A stretch of 64,000 nucleotides of DNA from Flavobacterium aquidurense (GTDB lineage: Bacteria > Bacteroidota > Bacteroidia > Flavobacteriales > Flavobacteriaceae), in the NCBI GenBank assembly GCA_900107365.1, contig FNPS01000005.1, positions 1 to 64,000 on the forward strand. The letters run 5' to 3'. The position numbers were made by a program, and so were the translations under genes. The notes below the pieces were generated by a model. That model was not told the DNA's origin. It did not search any database and saw only the letters and a list, made by a program, of their open reading frames with translations. Position 1 is the stretch's first letter. The number at the start of each line of letters is the position of its first letter. This document shows, piece by piece, positions 53,141 to 61,945 of the stretch.

Positions 53141-53317
53141 GTGCATGATGTAAATATAGATTTTTATTCTACTTTTGGCTTTCGTTCTTATTTTGACAAA
53201 ATAATAACAGAAATAAAACACATATTGTATTTTTAGTCAGATAAAACCACAAAAAAGCTGATTTTATAATTTATTAAACAACCAATCACCTATACTAATT
53301 TTAAAATACTACTATCA

Positions 53318-55003
53318 ATGAACCAGAACCTTGCTTTCGCAGATTATGCGGTTTTTATTATTTACTTTATCGTAGTTTCGGTCTACGGTTATACCGTTTA
53401 CAGAAAACGTAAACAAGATGAACAAGATGCTAAAGCTTACTTTTTGGCTGAAGGAAATTTAACCTGGTGGGCTATTGGAGCTTCGTTAATTGCCTCAAAC
53501 ATTTCAGCTGAACAATTCATCGGAATGAGCGGTGAAGGTTTCTTTTTAGGAATCGCCGTTGCTGCATACGAATGGCTTGCTGCTGTTGCTCTTATTATTG
53601 TAGCGGTTTGGTTTATTCCTGTATATCTTAAAAATAAGATTTACACCATGCCTCAATTCTTAAAAACGCGTTACAACGAATCTACTGCTTTAATTATGGC
53701 GGTTTTCTGGTTGTTTTTATACGTTTTTGTAAACTTAACTTCTATTCTTTATTTAGGAGCGGTTGCTATTAATGGACTTGCTGGTGGACAATACCTTCAC
53801 GTAATCATGGTTGGATTGGCTGTATTTGCTTTGTTTATCTCTTTAGGAGGTATGAAAGTTGTGGCCTATACTGACGTTATTCAGGTTGCGGTTTTAATTA
53901 TTGGAGGACTTGTAACTTCGTATATTGCATTGGTAACTGTTGGAGAAAAGTTAGGAATAAGTAGTAGTGCAATCGAAGGATTTAAAGTCTTAATGAGAGA
54001 AGCTCCTGAGCATTTCAAAATGATTATCCCAAAACCAACGGCGAATTCATCTCAACTTGAAATCGACAAATATTTGACTTTCCCAGGTTTGATGTCTTAC
54101 CTTGCCGGTATCTGGATCATCAACTTAAACTATTGGGGATGTAACCAATACATTACACAGAGAGCTTTAGGTGCCGACTTGCAAACTGCCCGTACAGGAA
54201 TTTTATTTGCTGGTATGTTAAAATTATTAATGCCTTTAATCGTAATGCTTCCTGGTATCGCTGCATTTGTTTTATATGAAAACGGACACTTACCACAATT
54301 AGTTGGAGGAAAAGATGGAGCTTATTCTGCTGTATTGACATTCCTGCCAACCGGTTTAAAAGGACTTTCTGTAGCGGCTTTGACTGCGGCAATTGTAGCT
54401 TCATTGGCTGGAAAAGTAAACAGTATCTCGACTATTTATACTTTAGATATTCATAAAAAATACATCCAAAAAGAAGCGGGTGAAAAACAACAGGTAAACA
54501 TTGGTAGAATTGCCGTTTTTGCTGCAATGCTTTTAGCGGTGTTATTTACATGGAATGATATTTTAGGAATTGGTGGTGTTGGTGGATTCACTTACATCCA
54601 AAAATATACAGGTTTCATTAGCCCTGGTGTATTTGCTATGTTCTTCCTTGGTATGTTCTGGAAAAGAACTACCGGAGCTGCTGCAATTGTGGGTGTAATT
54701 TTAGGATTTGTATTGTCCGTTTTATTCAATGAATATGCTCCAATGTTATTCGGAAATGAAACATTGTTATATACAGCTTATCCTAACGGAAAAGGTGCTT
54801 TCGAAATTCCTTTCCACATTTGTATGGGATTATCATTCTTCTTTACCATGTTAGCAATGATCGGAATCAGTTTCGCTGGTCCTAAAGTGAATCCAAAAGC
54901 GTTTGAAATTGACGCTGAAATGTTTAAAGTTAAACCACAAACTACAGTTTTAATTGTAATTACATTATTAGTAATTGTGGCTTTGTATGTTAAGTTCTGG
55001 TAG
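53318..55003 (+). CDS. Sodium/sugar symporter (SSS family)
   Basis: 561 aa with about 14 membrane helices. The family imports sugars with sodium across the inner membrane. The N-terminal ADYAVFIIYFIVVSVYGYT, the substrate/ion region IGASLIASNISAEQFIGMSG, and LAGIWIINLNYWGCNQY and ALTAAIVASLAGKVNSISTIY resemble SglT-like glucose/galactose transporters. Location after galMKT suggests galactose, but the operator in front matches the AraR-type sites, so arabinose is equally possible. Confidence 0.9.
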   Translation: MNQNLAFADYAVFIIYFIVVSVYGYTVYRKRKQDEQDAKAYFLAEGNLTWWAIGASLIASNISAEQFIGMSGEGFFLGIAVAAYEWLAAVALIIVAVWFIPVYLKNKIYTMPQFLKTRYNESTALIMAVFWLFLYVFVNLTSILYLGAVAINGLAGGQYLHVIMVGLAVFALFISLGGMKVVAYTDVIQVAVLIIGGLVTSYIALVTVGEKLGISSSAIEGFKVLMREAPEHFKMIIPKPTANSSQLEIDKYLTFPGLMSYLAGIWIINLNYWGCNQYITQRALGADLQTARTGILFAGMLKLLMPLIVMLPGIAAFVLYENGHLPQLVGGKDGAYSAVLTFLPTGLKGLSVAALTAAIVASLAGKVNSISTIYTLDIHKKYIQKEAGEKQQVNIGRIAVFAAMLLAVLFTWNDILGIGGVGGFTYIQKYTGFISPGVFAMFFLGMFWKRTTGAAAIVGVILGFVLSVLFNEYAPMLFGNETLLYTAYPNGKGAFEIPFHICMGLSFFFTMLAMIGISFAGPKVNPKAFEIDAEMFKVKPQTTVLIVITLLVIVALYVKFW

Positions 55004-55038
55004 TATAATTTTTTTACTATATTATTTTTTGAAGACAA

Positions 55039-55071
55039 AAAGAGGATATCAAATTGATATCCTCTTTTTAT
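55039..55071. terminator. Bidirectional terminator between the symporter and antitoxin genes
   Basis: 16-bp perfect stem (AAAAAGAGGATATCAA and its complement) with almost no loop, between two converging genes. Confidence 0.8.
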
Positions 55072-55138
55072 TAATGACTATTTTTTCCTGAAAATAATCT
55101 ATTGAAAATCCTTCTAAACGTGTCTAATTCATTATAAT

Positions 55139-56143
55139 TTAGATATGAATTAAATCAAATCCATAATTGTAATTAATTTTATTTTTTCCCTTTTCATTTT
55201 CAATCCATGCTTTCTCTTTATGACTAATATCTTTAATTTGACTTGCATTACAATTTTTAAATTTCACAACAACTTCTTCCAATGATTCTAACTCAATTTC
55301 ATTAAATAACTCAGAATTAAAACTTTTTAAAGGAGAAGGAATGAATTTCTCTCCAGTATAATCACCATAAAATTCAGTTTGTAAGTCAACAATTTTTTTA
55401 TTTGTCATATAATCAAATATCCCGTTAAATCTCACAGGAACAGGACCATAATTATGTGCCATATATCTAGTGCCACTTATTGAGTATCCGGATTTTTTAT
55501 AATTCCCAAAGTCTGCATAGAATAATAATTTATTCATCATAGTTACGGTTGGTAAAAGTTTTTCTGAAAAATATACAACCATTTCCGATAGTTTTTGAAT
55601 ATTTGGTTTTCGATACCCTGAAAAAACATCTGGAAGCATATTTTCAAAAAGCATGCTAACAAACTTGTTTTCATCATTTGTTTCTGATTCTAATTCTATT
55701 GCAGCGTCAATTTTTACTAATATTTTACTTTTTTCAAATTCTTCTAAATCTGTACTCCTCAAAACGAGATTTTTAAAAACGATAGAGTCATTAGAAATCG
55801 TTTGAATTAGATTAGCATTTGCCATACTTGGAACCTCCCCTTTTTCATAATTTCTATAGCTATTTGCTCCAAATCCCAATATCTGAGACATCTTATTTGC
55901 GGATAATCCATATTTTTCTCTAATACTCAGGATTTCATCTGCAAAAAGAATATTATGTTTATCTCTATATTGATTATAAACTTGATTTAAATTTAACTCG
56001 TCTATTTCTGTTGTTGTAAATGATTCTTGACTATCTTCACAATAATAACTCAAATGAAAATATTCAAACTCTTCTTTACGGAAAACCACACTATTTTTAT
56101 TGGTTTGTAAGGTCATTTCCTTACCTGTAATTGGACTTTTCAT
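55139..56143 (-). CDS. Panacea/SocA-domain antitoxin with HTH and degenerate MqsA-like finger
   Basis: 334 aa in three parts. Residues 1-50 align in form with the zinc finger of MqsA antitoxins, but the first CPxCG is replaced by SPITG and only the Cys of SYYCEDSQESF remains, so zinc is probably not bound. Residues 66-110 are an Xre-type helix-turn-helix (ADEILSIREKYGLSANKMSQ, then ILGFGANSYRNYEKGEVPS). Residues 180-300 hold the Panacea (DUF4065/SocA) domain, with MMNKLLFYADFGNYKKSG and YMAHNYGPVPVRF. In known systems this domain neutralises toxins. It overlaps the upstream toxin gene by 4 bp. Confidence 0.85.
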   Translation of the reverse strand: MKSPITGKEMTLQTNKNSVVFRKEEFEYFHLSYYCEDSQESFTTTEIDELNLNQVYNQYRDKHNILFADEILSIREKYGLSANKMSQILGFGANSYRNYEKGEVPSMANANLIQTISNDSIVFKNLVLRSTDLEEFEKSKILVKIDAAIELESETNDENKFVSMLFENMLPDVFSGYRKPNIQKLSEMVVYFSEKLLPTVTMMNKLLFYADFGNYKKSGYSISGTRYMAHNYGPVPVRFNGIFDYMTNKKIVDLQTEFYGDYTGEKFIPSPLKSFNSELFNEIELESLEEVVVKFKNCNASQIKDISHKEKAWIENEKGKNKINYNYGFDLIHI

Positions 56144-56505
56144 AATTCTTCTATTTGATTTTTATAAGGAAATTTTATAGGATGATCTGCTTTATGAAAT
56201 GAGATACAGATCGCATTGTTGGTACTTTTAGACAAAGTAAGCTTAATGTAAACTTCTTGAGTTTTTATTATTTTCCCGAAAATCCACAATTCTTTTCCAT
56301 TAAATTGTGTTTCAGGCAGAGGACCTTCACTATAATCTTCAACTTCTAATTGAGTAATTATTTGTTTTCTTGAGTTAGCCGTGATGCCAATATCTGCTAA
56401 ATCTTGTATACTATTTTTAGCTCTATCTACAAAAAATATATCCCATGTTTTTATTATTTGCTTAAGTTCCTGTAAAAAAGATGTGACAGTTGCTTTATGA
56501 GACAT
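56140..56505 (-). CDS. MqsR-family-like toxin
   Basis: 121 aa from the ATG at 56505 (MSHKATVTSF). Another ATG lies at 56514, and a GTG at 56526 is upstream of the predicted transcription start. The pattern QDLADIGITANSRKQIITQL, VEDYSEGPLPETQF, ELWIFGKIIKTQEVYIKL and NNAICISFHKADHPIKFPY matches MqsR-type toxins, which are RelE-like mRNA interferases. The toxin precedes the antitoxin, as in mqsRA. The 4-bp overlap implies translational coupling. No experiment can be inferred. Confidence 0.8.
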   Translation of the reverse strand: MSHKATVTSFLQELKQIIKTWDIFFVDRAKNSIQDLADIGITANSRKQIITQLEVEDYSEGPLPETQFNGKELWIFGKIIKTQEVYIKLTLSKSTNNAICISFHKADHPIKFPYKNQIEEL

Positions 56506-56528
56506 ATTAATCATTTTAATAATCACCG

Positions 56529-56617
56529 CAAAATTACTCGTTTAAAACCAAAAAAACAATTTTAAAGTTGAATTTAACTACTAAATCAACAATTATACCA
56601 CTTTAAAGTTAAACTTT
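56529..56617 (-). promoter_or_regulatory. Toxin-antitoxin promoter with AAGTT operator repeats
   Basis: Minus-strand promoter: TTG (56557-56559), 20-base spacer, TAATTTTG (56529-56536), a good TAnnTTTG match. Upstream lie the palindrome AAAGTTAAACTTT (56605-56617) and an AGTT-N6-AACT site (56566-56579). These may be autoregulatory binding sites for the antitoxin's helix-turn-helix. Confidence 0.6.
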
Positions 56618-56691
56618 ATATATTTAGCCGAAATAGAAGGATATGCAAAAACTACAAAATAAACATTAAATCATTCGAATATATCACAAAA

Positions 56692-56714
56692 AAAGCCCTG
56701 ATTATTCAGGGCTT
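56692..56714 (-). terminator. Terminator of the halogenase-like gene
   Basis: Stem AAAGCCCTGA / TCAGGGCTTT with a four-base loop, overlapping the stop codon of the minus-strand gene. Confidence 0.7.
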
Positions 56715-57952
56715 TGTTCTTTTTGCATATTCAATAAATAGGCCATATTCTTAATAACATGATCATGTTTTTTCACAAAAGGGTTTTCTTCATTCCAAAC
56801 ATATCCAGCTAATACAGAACAAATTTTTTCTTTCACATCTGGATTTTCGGGCTGATGAAAAAACAAAGTCTGCAGGTTTCCGGTGTACCATTCTTTCACG
56901 TAAGTGGTAAAAACAGCAATTCCTTTTTTCATGTAAGCTGTGAATTCATTTTCCCAGTCTACTTCAATTCCCTGCGATTCTTTAATGTATAATTTTGCAG
57001 CCAGCATTCCCGATTCTGTTGCAAACGCAACTCCTGAAGAAAAAACCGGATCTAAAAATTCTGAGCTGTTTCCTGTCAAGGCAAAACCATCTCCATACAT
57101 TCTTTTTACCGCTCTCGAATAATTTTCGAGTTTTACCGGTTCAAACAAAAACTCGGTTCCTTTAAATCTTTTGATATAATAATCGGATTGCTGAATCGCA
57201 TTTCGCAACGCTTCAACATTATCTTTATTTTCTGAAAGCGAATTGATGAAATCCGTCGGACCCACAACCCCTAAACTGGTGTTTCCATTCGAAAACGGAA
57301 TAACCCATAACCAAACTTCGGTTTCCAGAATGTCAAATGAAATTTGAGTTCCTTCCTCGCCTTCTGGTCTGTTTATATCTTTTACGTGGGTAAATATCGA
57401 AGAATGCGGATCTAATTTTGAAGGTGTATCCAAATCTAAAAGTCTTGGCAAAACGCGTCCGTATCCGCTGGAATCAATAATGAACTTGGCGTGAATTTCT
57501 TTTAAATTTCCGTCTTTGTCTTTTACAATGGTTTTCGAATTTTTTCCTTCAAAAGAAACCTCCAAAACCTCTGATTCAAATTCTAAGTCAATTCCTTTTC
57601 GAACAATTTCCTGTGCCATCGTATTGTCAAAATCTGCACGCGGTACCTGCCAGGTCCAGTCCCAGCCTTCTCCAAATTTCTGACTAAAATCGAAAACACA
57701 AATTTCTTCTCCTCTGATAAAGCGGGCGCCGAGTTTTTTCTCAAAATTCATTGCATCGAGACATTCAAAAAGTTCGGCTTCGGCAAAATGATCCATCACC
57801 CGCGGAATAAGGCTTTCGCCAACCACAAGCCTTGGGAATTTTGTTTTCTCCACCACTTTTATCTTTATATTATTTTTATGAAGATAAGACGCCGAAACGC
57901 ATCCAGAAGGTCCTGCACCAATCACTAAAACATCAACAAACTCCTTTGTCAT
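56702..57952 (-). CDS. FAD-dependent halogenase-like oxidoreductase (flexirubin cluster)
   Basis: 416 aa. The FAD-binding GxGxxG is VLVIGAGPSGCVSASYL near residue 10. The GWDWTWQVPRADFD segment corresponds to the WxWxIP motif of flavin-dependent halogenases, but with Val for Ile. ALTGNSSEFLDPVFSSGV resembles the later FAD motif. Relatives sit in flexirubin clusters, where some modify the aromatic ring. It is divergent from the ammonia-lyase gene. Whether it halogenates, hydroxylates or reduces is not decidable here. Confidence 0.85.
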   Translation of the reverse strand: MTKEFVDVLVIGAGPSGCVSASYLHKNNIKIKVVEKTKFPRLVVGESLIPRVMDHFAEAELFECLDAMNFEKKLGARFIRGEEICVFDFSQKFGEGWDWTWQVPRADFDNTMAQEIVRKGIDLEFESEVLEVSFEGKNSKTIVKDKDGNLKEIHAKFIIDSSGYGRVLPRLLDLDTPSKLDPHSSIFTHVKDINRPEGEEGTQISFDILETEVWLWVIPFSNGNTSLGVVGPTDFINSLSENKDNVEALRNAIQQSDYYIKRFKGTEFLFEPVKLENYSRAVKRMYGDGFALTGNSSEFLDPVFSSGVAFATESGMLAAKLYIKESQGIEVDWENEFTAYMKKGIAVFTTYVKEWYTGNLQTLFFHQPENPDVKEKICSVLAGYVWNEENPFVKKHDHVIKNMAYLLNMQKEQSPE

Positions 57953-58053
57953 AATAAAAATGTTATCGATTATTAACTTACATTTGCCTTCATCAAAATA
58001 ACTACATTTATTTTGATAAATAAAATTAAATTAGCATAATCAAAAACGATTTA

Positions 58054-59574
58054 ATGAACACAATTAATGAATATTTAAGTTTAGCAGAATTCGAATCCAT
58101 TATTTTTGGGAATAACAAAGTTGCAATTAGCGATGTAGTTTTAAATCGGGTAAACGAAAGCTTTAACTTTCTGAAAGAATTTTCAGGAAACAAAATAATA
58201 TATGGTGTAAATACTGGTTTTGGACCAATGGCTCAATATCGTATTAAAGAGTCAGACCAAATTCAGTTGCAATATAATTTAATTAGAAGCCACTCTTCAG
58301 GAACCGGAAAACCATTAAGTCCGGTTTGTGCAAAAGCAGCAATTTTAGCTCGTTTGAATACGCTTTCCTTAGGGAATTCCGGTGTTCATCCTTCTGTCAT
58401 CCACTTGATGGCTGAATTAATCAACAGAGATATTACACCTCTTATTTTTGAGCATGGTGGCGTTGGCGCGAGCGGCGATTTAGTACAATTATCACACTTG
58501 GCTTTAGTCTTAATTGGCGAAGGCGAAGTTTTTTATAAAGGAGAAAGAAGACCAACTCCGGAGGTTTTTGAAATTGAAGGTTTAAAACCAATTCAGGTAG
58601 AAATCAGAGAAGGTCTGGCTTTGATTAACGGAACTTCGGTTATGACCGGAATTGGCGTTGTCAATGTGCATCATGCTAATAAATTATTAGACTGGTCTTT
58701 AAAATGTTCTTGCGCCATCAATGAATTGGTTCAGGCGTATGACGATCATTTCTCTGCAGAATTAAACCAAACCAAACGTCATAAAGGGCAGCAGGAAGTA
58801 GCTTCAAGAATGAGAGAAAACCTTTCTGACAGTACTTTAATCCGTAAAAGAGAAGACCATTTATATTCTGGAGAAAACACTGAGGAAATCTTCAAAGAAA
58901 AAGTGCAGGAATATTATTCTTTAAGATGTGTACCTCAAATTTTAGGTCCGGTTTTAGAAACAATTAATAACGTTGCTTCTATTTTAGAAGACGAATTTAA
59001 CTCGGCAAACGACAATCCAATTATCGACGTAAAAAACAAACACGTTTATCACGGGGGTAATTTTCACGGTGATTATATTTCACTGGAAATGGACAAATTA
59101 AAAATCGTTATTACCAAATTAACGATGCTGGCAGAACGTCAATTGAATTATTTACTGAATTCAAAAATCAACGAAATTCTTCCCCCATTTGTCAATTTAG
59201 GAACATTAGGATTTAATTTCGGAATGCAGGGTGTTCAGTTTACGGCAACCTCAACAACTGCCGAAAGCCAAATGTTATCCAACCCAATGTATGTTCACAG
59301 TATTCCGAACAACAACGACAATCAGGATATTGTAAGTATGGGAACAAACGCAGCCGTGATTACCTCAAAAGTAATCGAAAATGCATTTGAAGTTTTAAGT
59401 ATCGAAATGATCACGATTGTTCAGGCAATTGATTATTTAAACCAAAAAAACAAAGTTTCATCAGTTACCAAAAAATGGTACGACGATGTTCGTAATATAA
59501 TTCCGGAGTTTAAGGAAGATCAGGTAATGTATCCGTTTGTGCAACAAGTAAAAGATTATCTGATAAACAGCTAA
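58054..59574 (+). CDS. Tyrosine ammonia-lyase (HAL/PAL family)
   Basis: 506 aa. It would convert tyrosine to 4-coumarate, the starter for flexirubin pigments. The MIO cofactor triad Ala-Ser-Gly lies at about 139-141 in GGVGASGDLVQLSHLALVLI. YGVNTGFGPMA near residue 50 gives the active-site tyrosine loop, and FQNNNDNQDIV-like segments lie near the end. The sequence is very close to the F. johnsoniae tyrosine ammonia-lyase as I remember it. By family alone histidine or phenylalanine activity could not be excluded. It begins the plus-strand pigment genes. Confidence 0.92.
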   Translation: MNTINEYLSLAEFESIIFGNNKVAISDVVLNRVNESFNFLKEFSGNKIIYGVNTGFGPMAQYRIKESDQIQLQYNLIRSHSSGTGKPLSPVCAKAAILARLNTLSLGNSGVHPSVIHLMAELINRDITPLIFEHGGVGASGDLVQLSHLALVLIGEGEVFYKGERRPTPEVFEIEGLKPIQVEIREGLALINGTSVMTGIGVVNVHHANKLLDWSLKCSCAINELVQAYDDHFSAELNQTKRHKGQQEVASRMRENLSDSTLIRKREDHLYSGENTEEIFKEKVQEYYSLRCVPQILGPVLETINNVASILEDEFNSANDNPIIDVKNKHVYHGGNFHGDYISLEMDKLKIVITKLTMLAERQLNYLLNSKINEILPPFVNLGTLGFNFGMQGVQFTATSTTAESQMLSNPMYVHSIPNNNDNQDIVSMGTNAAVITSKVIENAFEVLSIEMITIVQAIDYLNQKNKVSSVTKKWYDDVRNIIPEFKEDQVMYPFVQQVKDYLINS

Positions 59575-59612
59575 ATTTTAATTTTCACATTATTAATATT
59601 GAACCTTTAATC

Positions 59613-60839
59613 ATGAAAAAAATACTTCTTTTTTTATTTGCATGCTGTATTCAATTTGTTAATAGTCAGGAACTGGCTTTAGTTAAAAAAAATTCTAAAA
59701 TTGGATATATTTCCAAAAACGGAGATTTTAAAATTGAACCAAAATACAAATCAGCAAGAAGTTTTTCTGAAGGTCTTGCTGCAGCAGAAGAAAATGGAAA
59801 ATGGGGATTCATAGATACAAAAGGAACTTTTACAATTCCGGCAACTTTTGATGATGCAAAAGATTTTAACAGCGGAATTGCCGTTGTTAAAAAAGGCAAG
59901 GACTGGGTTTATATTGATACAAAAGGAGAAATTCAAAAAGCACCTGCTTCTGAGAAATTATTTGATTTTAAAGATGGCGTTGCTTTTTTCAGACAAAATA
60001 ATAAAGTTGGATTGATCAATCCAAAAATGACCGTTGTTCTGGAACCAAAATACGATCAGATTAAACCTTTTGAAAATGGTTTCGCGAGAGTTGAAAACAA
60101 TAAAAAATGGGGAATTATCAATACGTCCGGAAAAGAACTTATTGAACCTGCTTATGATGAAATAGGTAATTATTTTAAAAATACAAGCTGGGCAAGAAAG
60201 GATAAAACTTTCGGAGTTGTAAGTGCCGGAAATTTTATTCCAGTTGACGGAGCAGAAAAAATCTGGGATTTTGAAACACAAGATTTGACTTTTGCCAAAA
60301 AGAACGGGAAAATTGGTTTTATTGATTTAAAAGGAAATTGGGTCATTACTCCAATATATGATAAAGCAAAAGCATTCTCAAAAAATTTAGCTCCAGTTTG
60401 CGTCGGTTCAAAATGGGGATATATCAACCCAAAAGCAGAATTTGTAATTGAACCAACTTACAACGATGCAGAAGTTTTCAGTTCAAACGGCTTGGCTCCT
60501 GTAAAAGAAAAGAACTGGGGATTTATCAATGAAACAGGAAAATTAGTTATCCCAACACAATACGGAATTACAGCAAACGGAATTATAGCCATGTTTGTAC
60601 AGCAGGATAAAGGATTTATTGGTGGTGTGGCGAGAGTAAAAAATGAAGGAAAATGGGGTTTTCTTAACCCAGACGGAACTGTCATAAGCAATCAATGGTT
60701 TGAAAACGCTGAGCTATTTTCTCAAACAGAGAAAAAAGAGACAATTGAAGTTGCCGTAGAAAAGCCAAAACAAGAAATAAAACAGGCTAAACCTGCAACC
60801 AAAACCGCAGCTAAACCTGCAGTTAAAAAGAAGAAATAA
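59613..60839 (+). CDS. Exported WG-repeat protein
   Basis: 408 aa with a signal peptide (ending QFVNSQ). At least eight units of the WG/KWGFI-type repeat follow (ENGKWGFIDTKGTFTIPATF, NNKKWGIINTSGKELIEPAY, KLAPVCVGSKWGYINPKAEF-like). The tail from residue 375 is rich in Lys, Ala and Pro. WG repeats often mediate binding. Located 38 bp after the ammonia-lyase gene and 27 bp before fabG, it is within the pigment operon, but no role in flexirubin synthesis is known to me. Confidence 0.88.
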   Translation: MKKILLFLFACCIQFVNSQELALVKKNSKIGYISKNGDFKIEPKYKSARSFSEGLAAAEENGKWGFIDTKGTFTIPATFDDAKDFNSGIAVVKKGKDWVYIDTKGEIQKAPASEKLFDFKDGVAFFRQNNKVGLINPKMTVVLEPKYDQIKPFENGFARVENNKKWGIINTSGKELIEPAYDEIGNYFKNTSWARKDKTFGVVSAGNFIPVDGAEKIWDFETQDLTFAKKNGKIGFIDLKGNWVITPIYDKAKAFSKNLAPVCVGSKWGYINPKAEFVIEPTYNDAEVFSSNGLAPVKEKNWGFINETGKLVIPTQYGITANGIIAMFVQQDKGFIGGVARVKNEGKWGFLNPDGTVISNQWFENAELFSQTEKKETIEVAVEKPKQEIKQAKPATKTAAKPAVKKKK

Positions 60840-60866
60840 TATTTATCCCCCAATAAATAATAAAAA

Positions 60867-61598
60867 ATGAAATGTGTATTAGTAACAGGCGGTTCGAGAG
60901 GAATTGGAAGTGCTATTTGTAAAAAATTAGCCGTCGAATCCAATTATCACATACTGATTAATTATCATTCGAATAAAACAGCTGCCGAAGCAACACTTCA
61001 GGAAATACAAAAATTAGGCGCAACCGGAGAAATCTTAGGTTTTGATGTTTCTAATTTTGAAGAAGTTCAAAGCATTTTAACAAAATGGCAGGAAGCCAAT
61101 CCTGAGGCTCTGGTAGAAGCTATTGTAAATAACGCCGGAATTACAAAAGACGGTCTTTTTATGTGGATGACTCCCGAAGACTGGAACGGAGTAATAAACA
61201 CAAGTATAAACGGATTTTTTAATGTGACACAGTTTTTCATCCAAAAAATGCTTCGCAATAAATATGGCAGAATTGTCAATATGGTTTCGGTTTCAGGCGT
61301 AAAAGGAACGGCCGGACAAACCAATTATTCTGCTGCAAAAGGCGCTATTGTTGCGGCAACCAAAGCATTGGCACAAGAAGTTGCCAAACGTAATATTACG
61401 GTTAACGCAGTTGCTCCTGGTTTTATCAGAACGGACATGACAAGCCAGCTGGATGAGAAAGAATTACTAAAGCTAATTCCGGTGAATCGTTTTGGCGAAG
61501 CCGAGGAAGTAGCAGATTTGGTAAGCTTTTTGATCTCTAAAAAATCAAGTTATATTACCGGCGAAATTATAAACATAAACGGAGGGATATATTCTTAA
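60867..61598 (+). CDS. fabG: 3-oxoacyl-ACP reductase
   Basis: 243 aa short-chain dehydrogenase. The NADPH-binding GGSRGIGSAIC is near residue 9, NNAGITKDG near 90, and the catalytic Ser-Tyr-Lys in MVSVSGVKGTAGQTNYSAAKGAI. The C-terminus has GEIININGGIYS. It reduces 3-oxoacyl-ACP in chain elongation. In this cluster it likely acts on the polyene chain. It lies between a WG-repeat protein and, after a 347-bp gap, the ketosynthase. Confidence 0.93.
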   Translation: MKCVLVTGGSRGIGSAICKKLAVESNYHILINYHSNKTAAEATLQEIQKLGATGEILGFDVSNFEEVQSILTKWQEANPEALVEAIVNNAGITKDGLFMWMTPEDWNGVINTSINGFFNVTQFFIQKMLRNKYGRIVNMVSVSGVKGTAGQTNYSAAKGAIVAATKALAQEVAKRNITVNAVAPGFIRTDMTSQLDEKELLKLIPVNRFGEAEEVADLVSFLISKKSSYITGEIININGGIYS

Positions 61599-61740
61599 AA
61601 ATAGTATTCTCCTTTTTAAGAGATTATTTTTTGTTTTTTTGTTTAACGCTGAAAATTGCTCGCAAAAATAAACAACTACGCGTTTGAAGTCCAGTTTTAG
61701 TTTTACGGACTAAAAGTCGGCAAGACTGAAAAGCTTGATA

Positions 61741-61808
61741 GTTAACCACAAATTGCCCAAATTCTCTCAAATTAATTCGTGGAAATTTGTGAAATTTGCG
61801 GTTAAAAA
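61741..61808. repeat. AACCACAAATT ... AATTTGCGGTTAA intergenic repeat
   Basis: Imperfect inverted repeat with arms TTAACCACAAATT and AATTTGCGGTTAA around ATTCGTGGAAATTTGTG. It is of the same general type as other Flavobacterium intergenic repeats, with a related word at 6590-6620. The 347-bp gap (61599-61945) holds no gene. Confidence 0.5.
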
Positions 61809-61945
61809 ACTTTTTTAGAAGCTGAAAGCGAAATACATTAAAGTACATTGCGTTAAGCTATTTTAGAAGCCAATAAAGAATAATTAAAAAAAATTGAACG
61901 TGATTAAAATTACATCTAACGGATAAAAAATTACTTTAAAAGACA

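Noticed and set aside
56505..56526. GTG start at 56526 for the toxin gene
   Set aside because: It would lie upstream of the transcription start predicted from the TAATTTTG box.
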